Under the pieces are notes generated by a model. The model had not been told where the DNA came from and ran no database searches. It was given only the letters and a program-made list of their open reading frames with translations. Shown here piece after piece: positions 44,830-53,026 of a stretch of DNA of 64,000 nucleotides (position 1 is the first letter of the stretch; every line of letters begins with the position of its first letter). The position numbers were made by a program, and so were the translations under genes. The stretch spans positions 1,488,001-1,552,000 of the forward strand of contig NZ_OZ244942.1 of NCBI RefSeq assembly GCF_965222285.1. The letters run 5' to 3'. Source of the DNA: Tepidicaulis sp002389665. GTDB taxonomy: Bacteria; Pseudomonadota; Alphaproteobacteria; Parvibaculales; Parvibaculaceae.

Positions 44830-45657
44830 TCATGGTTTGGACGTTGCGTTCTTCTGGGCCGCTTTGTCGATGGCTTTGGCCTCATTCCAGAGCTTGTCCA
44901 TCTCTTCAAGGCCGGCATCCGCCAGTTTTTCGCCCAGCTTGCTCTCGACATAGCCGAAGCGGCGGCGGAATTTTTGGTTCGTCCGGCGCAGCGCTGCTTC
45001 CGGGTCGATATTGAGATGCCGGGCAAGATTGGCCATGACGAAGAGAAGATCGCCGAATTCTTCTTCCTGTTCTGCGTGGGAAAGCCCGCCGCGCGCCGCT
45101 TCCAGAAGCTCGCCTGCTTCTTCCTGGATTTTGTCGAGCACGTTTTCCGTTTGCGGCCAGTCGAAACCGACCTTTGCTGCTTTGTGCTGCAGTTTCACGG
45201 CCTGGGACAGGCCGGGCAGGTTGGCCGGCACATCATCGAGCAGGGCGGCACGCCTTTTGTTCTTGGCGGCTTTTTCCGCCGCCTTGATCTCGTCCCAGCG
45301 GCCTTTGACGGCGCCTGCCGAGCGCGCCTCTTCATCGCCGAAGACATGGGGGTGGCGGCGGATCATTTTCTCGCAAATCCCCTCCACCACATCGGCAAAG
45401 GTGAAGCTTTCTTCCTCGCGCGCCATTTGAGCGTGGAAGACGACTTGCAGGAGAAGATCGCCGAGTTCTTCTTTCAGGTCTTGCCTGTCGCCGCGCTCGA
45501 TGGCGTCCGCCACCTCATAGGCCTCTTCCAGCGTATAAGGCGCGATCGTGCGGAAATCCTGCTCAAGGTCCCAAGGACAGCCACCTTGCGGGTTACGCAG
45601 GGCCGCCATAATGGCGAGAAGGGCATCGATCTGGTGCAGGTTCTCCGGTGTGCTCAT
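44830..45657 (-). CDS. mazG: Nucleoside triphosphate pyrophosphohydrolase MazG
   Basis: Hydrolyses (d)NTPs to monophosphates and pyrophosphate for nucleotide-pool sanitation. The 275-residue protein has two MazG units: an N-terminal one with PWDLEQDFRTIAPYTLEEAYEVADAI and LGDLLLQVVFHAQMA, and a C-terminal one with EEAGELLEA and EEFGDLLFVMANLARHL. It normally follows hflX; here a five-gene pst block on its own strand lies between. It follows the MFS gene by 5 bases. Confidence 0.95.
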   Translation of the reverse strand: MSTPENLHQIDALLAIMAALRNPQGGCPWDLEQDFRTIAPYTLEEAYEVADAIERGDRQDLKEELGDLLLQVVFHAQMAREEESFTFADVVEGICEKMIRRHPHVFGDEEARSAGAVKGRWDEIKAAEKAAKNKRRAALLDDVPANLPGLSQAVKLQHKAAKVGFDWPQTENVLDKIQEEAGELLEAARGGLSHAEQEEEFGDLLFVMANLARHLNIDPEAALRRTNQKFRRRFGYVESKLGEKLADAGLEEMDKLWNEAKAIDKAAQKNATSKP

Positions 45658-45662
45658 GGCCC

Positions 45663-47126
45663 CTAGTCTGCCGGGCGATCGGCGATTCCGCCAGAACTTC
45701 CATATTGCACGATGGCTGCTTCCGCATCAGAGACATAATGCTCGCTATGGCCGGCTTCCTTCGCCTCGATCCGGCGGCGCAGTTCGGCCTGCGCGGCGCG
45801 TCCGAGCGGGAAGCGCCAGATGACATAAGCGGCCAGAAGCATAAAGAGCGCGGGAAAGCCCACATAGATGTAGAGAAGCTGGTTCAGTGTCTCCGGGCTG
45901 TTGGCCCCGGCTTTGGGCGTGAAGCCGATCACGTCGAGCAGCGGATAGGTAATGCCGACGGCAAGCGCGGCAGCGACTTTCTGCGTCATGGTGAGAAGCG
46001 AATAATAAAGCCCAGTGCGGCGCTCGCCTGTTTCCAGGTAATCATGGTCCGTCACATCCGCCATCATGGAGCGCAGAAGGAACGAGCTTGCCCCATAGGC
46101 AATGCCGTAAAGCGAATTGCCGATAAAGAGCCACCAGAACTCGCCGCGCGGAAAGAAGACCACGAGCGGCAGGGAGAGCGCGCCGTAAATGCTGGCATAG
46201 GCAAGCGCCCGGTGCTTGCCGGACCAATGGGAAATCTTGATCCAGAAGGGCACGCCCAAAAAGCCGGTGACGAAATAGACCAGCAGCAACAGGCTTGCCG
46301 CTGTCGGCAGCTCCATCACATAGACCGCGAAATAGATGTAGAGCGCGCCGGTAATGGCGGGTGCGCCGCTGGCCAGAATGTCGGCAATGAGCAAATGGCG
46401 GATCAGGCGGTTCTTGTAGATCGTCACCCAGATCTCGCGGAAGGTTGCGCCGATCTTGCGGGCAAGCTGGCGCAGGGAGGTGTTTTGCGTCTGGGGTTTC
46501 TCCGTGTATTGCGGTTCACCCACGAAGGAGCAGGCGGCCCAGATAGTGAGCGGCAGCATCACAATGATGAACCAGCCCATGGATTCCACTTTAAGGGCGC
46601 TGCCCACGTCATCGCCCAGCATTTCGATCAGCGCGGGCAGGGCAAGCACCGTCAGCATCCCGAAAATCAGCGCCGCCTCACGGCTGCCTTGAATGGCCGA
46701 GCGCTCGTCATAATCGAGAGAAAGTTCGGCCCCCCAGCTCATGTGGCAGATGGTGATGAGCGTCCAGCCGACATAAAGAAAGAACAGCCAGAAGAGCACA
46801 TAACCGGCCGTGACCGGTGCGCTCGGCATGAAAAGCATCCAGGCGGAGAGCATGAGGATCGGCGCGGAAAGCACGATCCAGTGCCGCCGACGGCCCCAGC
46901 GGCTCGACACTTCATCGGAGACGGCGCCGAGCACAGGGTCTGTGAAGACATCCCAGAAGCGGGCGAGCATGAAGATCCAGCCGACCGTGGCAAGGCTGAG
47001 CCCCATATCCGCTTCGCCGTAGAAAGGCGGGAGGTAAACCGTGAGCGGCAGGCCCATCGCCGCGATGGGGATGGCGGGCAAGGAGAACATGGCCACGCGC
47101 CAGCGCGGCAGGCGATCTGCGCTCAT
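45663..47126 (-). CDS. GPH-type (MelB-like) MFS transporter
   Basis: A 487-residue protein with about twelve membrane helices. The segment ARFWDVFTDPVLGAVSDEVSSRWGRRRHWI is the hallmark of the glycoside-pentoside-hexuronide:cation symporters, with Asp residues that bind the coupling cation in MelB. The substrate is unknown; no sugar-utilisation genes are near. It precedes mazG by 5 bases and may share its transcript. Confidence 0.9.
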   Translation of the reverse strand: MSADRLPRWRVAMFSLPAIPIAAMGLPLTVYLPPFYGEADMGLSLATVGWIFMLARFWDVFTDPVLGAVSDEVSSRWGRRRHWIVLSAPILMLSAWMLFMPSAPVTAGYVLFWLFFLYVGWTLITICHMSWGAELSLDYDERSAIQGSREAALIFGMLTVLALPALIEMLGDDVGSALKVESMGWFIIVMLPLTIWAACSFVGEPQYTEKPQTQNTSLRQLARKIGATFREIWVTIYKNRLIRHLLIADILASGAPAITGALYIYFAVYVMELPTAASLLLLVYFVTGFLGVPFWIKISHWSGKHRALAYASIYGALSLPLVVFFPRGEFWWLFIGNSLYGIAYGASSFLLRSMMADVTDHDYLETGERRTGLYYSLLTMTQKVAAALAVGITYPLLDVIGFTPKAGANSPETLNQLLYIYVGFPALFMLLAAYVIWRFPLGRAAQAELRRRIEAKEAGHSEHYVSDAEAAIVQYGSSGGIADRPAD

Positions 47127-47257
47127 AATCCGGTTTTCCTCCAGAAAACGTCTGTTTTCATTGGTGACGTTTTGTCAGTTTTGCGCACTAAACCGGATTT
47201 GCGCAGGGAAGTCCAGACTTGCCCGGGTCAAACTGCCTTATCTACAGGCCTGTAAGC

Positions 47258-47914
47258 TCAATCGGCCCCTACGGCAAGGTCGGAGCAGAAGGGGTTGGTC
47301 TTGCGTTCCCGCTCGAAACTCGACATCGGTCCGTGGCCGGGCACAAAGGCGATTTCATCGCCGAGCGAAAAGAGCCGCTCGCGGATCGAGGAAATGAGCT
47401 GGTCGTAATTGCCGCCGGGAAAGTCCGTGCGCCCGATGGAGCCTTGGAAGAGCACATCGCCCACCAGCGCGATCTTGGAGGGCTCATGGATAAAGACCAC
47501 ATGGCCCGGCGTGTGGCCGGGGCAGTGGCGCACCCGCAAAGTATAGCCTGCAAGCTCCACCGTATCCTCATCGTCCAGCCAGCGATCGGGCTCGAAGGCG
47601 TCATAGACGGGAAAGCCGTATTGCTTGCCTTGCGCGGGCAGCGACTCGATCAGGAATTTGTCGCCGATATGAGGGCCCTCGATTTTGACGCCATGCTTCC
47701 TGGCAAGCTCGCCCGCCGCCGAGGCATGGTCGAGATGGCCATGGGTCAGCAGCACTTTTTCGAGCGTCATGCCGACTTCCTGCATCGCTTCTTCGATGCG
47801 CTCCAGATCGCCGCCCGGATCGACCGCCGCGCCCTTGCCGGTCTCATCATCCCAAATGAGCGAGCAATTCTGCTGGAAAGGCGTAACGGGAAGGATTGCG
47901 ACTTTCAAAGCCAT
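47258..47914 (-). CDS. MBL-fold metallo-hydrolase (glyoxalase II-like)
   Basis: A 218-residue protein with the metal motif THGHLDHA (HxHxDH), a downstream HCPGHTPGH, VGDVLF with the bridging Asp, and the last His in VPGHGP. The short length, lacking the C-terminal helical domain of classical glyoxalase II, places it with YcbL-like hydrolases. The substrate is unproven. It is divergent from the helicase gene. Confidence 0.9.
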   Translation of the reverse strand: MALKVAILPVTPFQQNCSLIWDDETGKGAAVDPGGDLERIEEAMQEVGMTLEKVLLTHGHLDHASAAGELARKHGVKIEGPHIGDKFLIESLPAQGKQYGFPVYDAFEPDRWLDDEDTVELAGYTLRVRHCPGHTPGHVVFIHEPSKIALVGDVLFQGSIGRTDFPGGNYDQLISSIRERLFSLGDEIAFVPGHGPMSSFERERKTNPFCSDLAVGAD

Positions 47915-48231
47915 GGGGGCCTCTTTCGTGACAATTTCAGTAGCTTTTAGGTAGAGGTTCGGGCCGGGCCTGTCCAGTGCAGGGGGCAGGGCCCGGCGGG
48001 CGCTGCGGAAAATCCTCCTTTACTTTGCCCGGAAGCTGTGCGCATTGTCCTGCCACATCTCAAGCGTTCCAGCCGCGTAAGGGGACCTCCCGGTCCTTGC
48101 CTGTTGAGCGCCTTGTGCGAAAAAGCACCGGCCAAGCCCAGTACGCGGGGCTTTTCCTGAAAAATTGGCAATCGAGCCAGGGCGCCGCCATATGGGGCGC
48201 TGCCCCGCTGTGATTGCTTGAAAGAGTTAGA
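47915..48231 (+). other. 317-base divergent region with structured leader of the helicase gene
   Basis: No convincing gene lies here. On the plus strand it holds GGACC/GGTCC (about 48082-48095), a terminator-like hairpin with arms AAAAGC (48121-48126) and GCTTTT (48150-48155) running into TTCC, and a GC-rich stem with arms about GGGCGCC and GGGGCGC/GCCCC (48180-48206) just before the start region. Such a leader could attenuate helicase expression. A 78-codon reading (47977-48213) lacks a start signal and looks spurious. Confidence 0.45.
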
Positions 48232-49572
48232 TTGACTGAATTTACGACCCTCGGCCTCGCCGAGCCCATCCTTCGCGCCCTCGGGGAAGAAGGATATAGC
48301 GAAGCCACGCCCATTCAGGCGCGCACCATTCCCGCGCTGATGGAAGGCCGCGACGTGCTGGGCATCGCCCAGACCGGCACCGGCAAGACCGCGGCCTTCT
48401 CGCTGCCCATCCTCCAGCACATTTTCGAAACGGGCGGGCGGCCCGCGCCGAAAACCTGCCGCACGCTCATTCTGGCGCCGACGCGCGAGCTTGCCATCCA
48501 GATCGGTGAAAGCGTGCGTGCCTATGGCCGCCATATGCGCATTTCGAGCACCGTGGTGGTAGGCGGCGCCAAGCACGGGCCGCAGATCAAAAGCATGGCG
48601 CGCGGCGTCGATGTGGTAATCGCGACGCCCGGCCGCCTGATCGACCATCTGGACAGCCGCAATCTGTCCCTGCGCGCGACGGAAATCGTGGTGCTGGATG
48701 AGGCCGACCACATGCTCGACCTCGGCTTCCTTGTTGCGATCCGCCGGATCGTCAAGGAACTGCCGAAAGAGCGCCAGAACGTCTTCTTCTCCGCCACCAT
48801 GCCCAAACAGATCGGTGAGCTTGCAAGCGACATGCTGCATGATCCGGTGCGCGTCTCCGTTACCCCGGTGGCGACGACGGCGGAGCGTGTGGCGCAGAAG
48901 GTTTACTTCATCGAGCGCACGCGCAAGCGCGATCTTCTGGCCGATCTTTTGAAAGAGCCCGAGTTCAGCCGCACCCTGGTCTTCACCCGCACTAAGCGCG
49001 GCGCTGACCGGGTGGCCAAAGGCCTCGGCCATGCCGGCATTGCCTCGGACGCAATCCATGGCGACAAGTCCCAGAGCCAGCGCCAGCGCGCCCTTGCCAA
49101 TTTCAAATCCGGCAAGATCGAAGTCCTGATCGCAACGGATATCGCCGCCCGCGGCATCGATGTCGATGCGGTCAGCCATGTGATCAATTTCGAGCTGCCG
49201 GAAGTGGCCGAAAGCTATGTGCACCGGATCGGCCGTACGGCGCGCGCCGGGGCCTCCGGCATCGCTATTTCCTTCTGCGACAATGAAGAGCGCGGCCTCT
49301 TGCGCGACATTGAAAAGGCCACGCGCCAGACCATCGAGATCGAAGATCTGCGCGAGGACAAGAGCGAGCCCGTACGCGCCGAAGCGCCGAAACGGGGCAG
49401 GGGCGGGCGCCCCGGCGCAGGCGGCCCGAAATTCGGCAAGACCAAAAAAGCCCCCTGGGCGAAATCTGGCAAGAAGAATACCGGTGAAAAACGGGCCGAT
49501 GCCGGAAAGCAGGCGGCAGGTAAAAAGCGGCCGGCGAGAAATCCTGCCGCAGCCCGCCGGAACGCGGCATAA
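48232..49572 (+). CDS. DEAD-box RNA helicase (RhlE-like)
   Basis: ATP-dependent RNA helicase of 446 residues, probably for rRNA or mRNA remodelling. It has the Q motif (FTTLGLAEPILRAL to ATPIQ), AQTGTGKT, PTRELAIQ, DEAD in VLDEADHMLDLGF, SAT, and the C-terminal core YVHRIGRTARAG, then a basic tail rich in Lys, Ala and Gly. A TTG start at 48232 (MTEFTTLGL) matches the usual alphaproteobacterial N-terminus better than the TTG at 48214. Confidence 0.94.
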   Translation: MTEFTTLGLAEPILRALGEEGYSEATPIQARTIPALMEGRDVLGIAQTGTGKTAAFSLPILQHIFETGGRPAPKTCRTLILAPTRELAIQIGESVRAYGRHMRISSTVVVGGAKHGPQIKSMARGVDVVIATPGRLIDHLDSRNLSLRATEIVVLDEADHMLDLGFLVAIRRIVKELPKERQNVFFSATMPKQIGELASDMLHDPVRVSVTPVATTAERVAQKVYFIERTRKRDLLADLLKEPEFSRTLVFTRTKRGADRVAKGLGHAGIASDAIHGDKSQSQRQRALANFKSGKIEVLIATDIAARGIDVDAVSHVINFELPEVAESYVHRIGRTARAGASGIAISFCDNEERGLLRDIEKATRQTIEIEDLREDKSEPVRAEAPKRGRGGRPGAGGPKFGKTKKAPWAKSGKKNTGEKRADAGKQAAGKKRPARNPAAARRNAA

Positions 49573-49580
49573 GCGAAATC

Positions 49581-49617
49581 AAGAAAGCCGGAGACTTCAG
49601 TCTCCGGCTTCTTTCTT
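49581..49617. terminator. Bidirectional terminator between helicase and chemoreceptor genes
   Basis: AAGAAAGCCGGAGAC and its mirror (GTCTCCGGCTTCTTTCTT, 49600-49617) form a long GC stem flanked by A-rich and T-rich arms. It serves the helicase gene on the plus strand and the convergent chemoreceptor gene on the minus strand. Confidence 0.9.
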
Positions 49618-49635
49618 GGAGGCGGCAAGGACCGT

Positions 49636-51132
49636 TTAAGCCAGCTCCCCCGACACTTTTTTTACATTCGCGCTTGCTTCATCGACAAAGGCAATGGCTT
49701 CGGCGATTTTCCGCAAGCCTTCGGAAATGTCGTGCACGCTTCCGGCGGAATTCTGCATGTTGGAAGACATTTCCTTCGTCACCGTCGATTGTTCTTCGAC
49801 GGCGGCGGAAATCGTGGAGGAAATTTCATGGATGCTGCCGATGGTCGTGCTGATCGCCTGAATGGCATCGGCTGCGGTCGTCGAAGCGTTCTGGATGCCG
49901 GAAATCTGCGCGCTGATTTCCTCCGTCGCTTTTGCCGTCTGGCTCGCCAGCGTTTTCACCTCGGAGGCGACAACGGCAAAGCCTTTACCCGCATCACCAG
50001 CCCGTGCCGCCTCGATCGTGGCGTTGAGGGCAAGAAGGTTCGTCTGCTCGGCGATATCCGAAATCAGGCGTACGACATCGCCGATCTGCTGCGCGGAGGC
50101 GGCAAGCCCGCCCACAATGTCGTTCGAGGAACTGGCCTGATCGACGGCTTCGCGTGAAATGGCAAGCGCATCGGTGAGCTGGCGGTTGATTTCCTCCACC
50201 GAGTTCGACAATTCCTCAATCCCGGCTGCGACAAGCTGCGTCGTGGCGGAAGTTTCTTCGGAGGCATGGGCGGCATGGGAGGCCATTTCATTGGCCTTGC
50301 CCGTTGCCTGGGTAATGCCGGCCAGATCATTATCGATGCTTTTCTGAGCGGCGGCACGCTGCTTGCGTACCAACACTTCCGGCGTTCTATCGGTGGCGTA
50401 TTTTACCACCTTGAACGGCTCGCCGTTCATATCGAAAATCGGATTGTAACTTGCCTGCAACCAAAGCTCGCTGCCATCGCGGCGCAGCCGGCGGAACTCA
50501 CCCGCCCTGAACTCGCCCCGGCGCAGTGCCGCCCAAAACTCTTTGTACGCCTGGCTGTCGCGGTCTTCCGGCGGCATGAACATGCGGTGATGCTCGCCCT
50601 GAATGTCTTCGAGTTTATAGCCAGAGGCATTCAGGAAATTGTCGTTGGCATCGATGATCGTGCCGTCGAGATTGAATGAAATAACGGCCTGCGACTTACT
50701 AATGGCAGCGATCTGGCCTTCATAATCGGCATTGCGCAATTTCTGCTCGGTGATGTTCGTCGCGAATTTCACCACTTTATAAGGGCGGCCCAGCCGGTCG
50801 AAGATCGGGTTATAGGTGGCCTGGATCCAGACGCGGTTGCCGCCTTTTGCGACCCGGCAATATTCTGCCGACTGAAATTTTCCTTGCCGGAGGCTTTCCC
50901 AGAACTGCTCGTAAGCATGGCTATCGCGTTCCCGCGCATCGACGAAAATCCGGTGATGCTTTCCCATAATCTCGCTGAGCTCGTAACCGAGAGTAGTAAG
51001 GAAATTCTCGTTCGCATGGAGGATGGTGCCGTCCATGTCGAATTCGATAATGGCTTGAGAGCGGTCCAGAGCGTCGAGCTTGGCGCGTTGTTCGCGGCCT
51101 GTGCCGGCTTGCCGGCGGAAAGAAAATTTCAT
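49636..51132 (-). CDS. Soluble methyl-accepting chemotaxis protein with two PAS domains
   Basis: The 498-residue protein has two tandem PAS/PAC units (about 20-130 and 145-255; each with the pattern IIEFDMDGTILHANENFL / VISFNLDGTIIDANDNFL and RDSHAYEQFWE / RDSQAYKEFWA) and a C-terminal signalling domain with the conserved hairpin FAVVASEVKTLASQTAKATEEI. No membrane helix is seen, so it should sense a cytoplasmic cue. The start at 51132 follows GGGGAG. No che genes are nearby. Confidence 0.92.
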   Translation of the reverse strand: MKFSFRRQAGTGREQRAKLDALDRSQAIIEFDMDGTILHANENFLTTLGYELSEIMGKHHRIFVDARERDSHAYEQFWESLRQGKFQSAEYCRVAKGGNRVWIQATYNPIFDRLGRPYKVVKFATNITEQKLRNADYEGQIAAISKSQAVISFNLDGTIIDANDNFLNASGYKLEDIQGEHHRMFMPPEDRDSQAYKEFWAALRRGEFRAGEFRRLRRDGSELWLQASYNPIFDMNGEPFKVVKYATDRTPEVLVRKQRAAAQKSIDNDLAGITQATGKANEMASHAAHASEETSATTQLVAAGIEELSNSVEEINRQLTDALAISREAVDQASSSNDIVGGLAASAQQIGDVVRLISDIAEQTNLLALNATIEAARAGDAGKGFAVVASEVKTLASQTAKATEEISAQISGIQNASTTAADAIQAISTTIGSIHEISSTISAAVEEQSTVTKEMSSNMQNSAGSVHDISEGLRKIAEAIAFVDEASANVKKVSGELA

Positions 51133-51227
51133 TGTCACGGGCTCCCCTAAGAGTGTCTTTGGATAAACCAACAGCACTCACCCGGGTAAAACGTTAAACT
51201 CATCAAGCTAAAGATGAGTTAATCGTG

Positions 51228-51440
51228 TCAGAAAAAACCCAATAAAAAGACAATGAGAACGGGAAAAATGACAATAAAAGCGAGCGTTCCTAAGAATATT
51301 TTCTTGGAACTGGAAGACTGGAGAACCACCTCCGCTTGACGGGCATCCTGACTGGAAATTTCCACGCCTATATTTTCATCATTATACGAATCGGTCGCTC
51401 GTTGACGGCTTGCTTCATCGTGATCCGGTCTATCGGTCAT
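51228..51440 (-). CDS. Small tail-anchored membrane protein of unknown function
   Basis: A 70-residue reading with a polar, acidic front (about 1-44, many Asp, Glu, Gln and Ser) and one strong membrane helix (about 48-69, KIFLGTLAFIVIFPVLIVFLLGFF) ending at the stop. This arrangement fits a tail-anchored or bitopic small protein. AAGGAC lies about 10 bases before the ATG. No family is recognised. It follows the start of the chemoreceptor gene upstream and is divergent from fadL. Confidence 0.5.
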   Translation of the reverse strand: MTDRPDHDEASRQRATDSYNDENIGVEISSQDARQAEVVLQSSSSKKIFLGTLAFIVIFPVLIVFLLGFF

Positions 51441-51628
51441 GACATGCTGTCCTTGACGCTTCTTGGAAAGTTCTTTGGCCAGAATGCAAACTTGTTACTT
51501 AGCATACGAACGTTGAAGACCCGCAGGTGTTCATCCGGAATGCCGATAGCGACTTTCGGAATTTTTGAGAAACATTCGGCGCAACCGTGACGTTGGGGCA
51601 GTAGACTGATTCCGAACGAGGGGGCAAC

Positions 51629-52960
51629 ATGACTGCATCCTGCACATCGAGCCGCGTTATCTCAGGCCTTCTCGCGTTGTCGGCCGGGGCCGGTTTTGGC
51701 CTTTTGGCATCTTCCGCATCCGCAGGCGGTTTTTATCTCAAGGAACAATCGGCTGAAGGGGTGGGCCGGGCTTTCGCCGGGGAAACGGCACTCGCCTCCG
51801 ACGCCAGCACCGTCTATTTCAATCCGGCCGGCATGACCCGCTTTTCGCGGCCGGTCGCCACCGCCGGCGCCTATGCGCTTTTTATCGATTCCGAGCAGAC
51901 CGATCAAGGCACCACGCGGACGGCGGCAGGGCCGCTTGGCAGCTTTCCGGCAGGCGGCAATGACGGCGGCAATCCCTTCGATACGCTGACACCGACAGGA
52001 AATTTTTACGCCGTTGCCCCTATCGACAATGACCGTTGGTGGGCAGGCATCGGTATCAACACACCCTACGGTTTTCAGAGCGACTATGATCCCGGATTCT
52101 TCGGGCGCTATGACTCCCTTAAATCCGATCTTATGACGGTCAATATCCAGCCGAGCATCGCCTATAAGCTGAATGAGATCTTTTCCGTCGGCGGCGGCAT
52201 TAATTTTCAATATGTGGATGTGGAGCTCACCAACGCGCTGCCCAATGCCACACCCGGCACACCGGACGGGCTCTTCAAAGTGGAAGGCGACGACTGGTCC
52301 GTCGGCTGGAATATCGGCCTGCAGGCCGAGTTTGAGCGGCTGGATCTCGGTATTCAGTACCGCTCGCAGGTTGAGCACGACCTGGACGGTAACTTGAACA
52401 TCAGCGGTTTGACCGGGCCGCTTGCAGTGCAAAACGGAACATTTGGTGCGACGGCGCCGTTAACATTGCCAGATATTGCCTCGGCCGGCGCGGTCTACCA
52501 TCTGCCGGATGGCAAGACGCGTCTGATGGGTGATGTGAGCTGGTTCAACTGGGCCGATTTCGAGCAGATCGCGATTTCCGCCTCGAATGGCGCACAGTTC
52601 AACAGCCCGCAGAACTACGAAGATACTTGGGCCGTGGCGCTGGGCGGCGAGCACGATTTCAGCGAGCGGCTGACTTTGCGCACCGGCGTACAATTTGACG
52701 AAACGCCGACGCGGGATAGTTTTAGAACGACACGGGTTCCCGACGGGGACCGCTGGTGGCTGACGGGCGGGGCGACATATGACTTGTCGGAGACGTACAG
52801 CGTTGCCTTGTCATATGCGCATATTTTCGTCAGCGAAGAGAGTTTGAACCGCACGGACAGTTTCTATGAGGGAACGCCCGCGCAGGTTAATTCGACGCTG
52901 CGCTCCCGCAATACGGGCGACGCCGACATTTTGGCCGTGGGGCTGACGGCAACGTTCTAA
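51629..52960 (+). CDS. fadL: FadL/OmpP1-type outer-membrane transporter
   Basis: Long-chain fatty acid or hydrophobe channel of 443 residues. It has a signal peptide (cleavage near ASAGGF), the FadL plug motif with ASDASTVYFNPAGM, alternating beta-barrel strands, and a C-terminal GLTATF ending in Phe. GAGGGGG precedes the ATG. It lies directly before an acyl-CoA dehydrogenase gene, which supports fatty-acid uptake, although FadL-type proteins also move aromatics. Confidence 0.92.
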   Translation: MTASCTSSRVISGLLALSAGAGFGLLASSASAGGFYLKEQSAEGVGRAFAGETALASDASTVYFNPAGMTRFSRPVATAGAYALFIDSEQTDQGTTRTAAGPLGSFPAGGNDGGNPFDTLTPTGNFYAVAPIDNDRWWAGIGINTPYGFQSDYDPGFFGRYDSLKSDLMTVNIQPSIAYKLNEIFSVGGGINFQYVDVELTNALPNATPGTPDGLFKVEGDDWSVGWNIGLQAEFERLDLGIQYRSQVEHDLDGNLNISGLTGPLAVQNGTFGATAPLTLPDIASAGAVYHLPDGKTRLMGDVSWFNWADFEQIAISASNGAQFNSPQNYEDTWAVALGGEHDFSERLTLRTGVQFDETPTRDSFRTTRVPDGDRWWLTGGATYDLSETYSVALSYAHIFVSEESLNRTDSFYEGTPAQVNSTLRSRNTGDADILAVGLTATF

Positions 52961-53026
52961 ACCGGCGTGACCGCCGCCCCATCTCACGGGTTTTCAAAGG
53001 CCCGCCGATGCATGAGGGACGAGATC

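Noticed and set aside
45648..47255. 535-codon plus-strand frame opposite the MFS gene
   Set aside because: The composition is that of a reversed membrane protein gene; no family pattern.
47977..48213. 78-codon frame in the helicase leader
   Set aside because: No start signal or conserved look; it overlaps hairpins and runs into the helicase start region.
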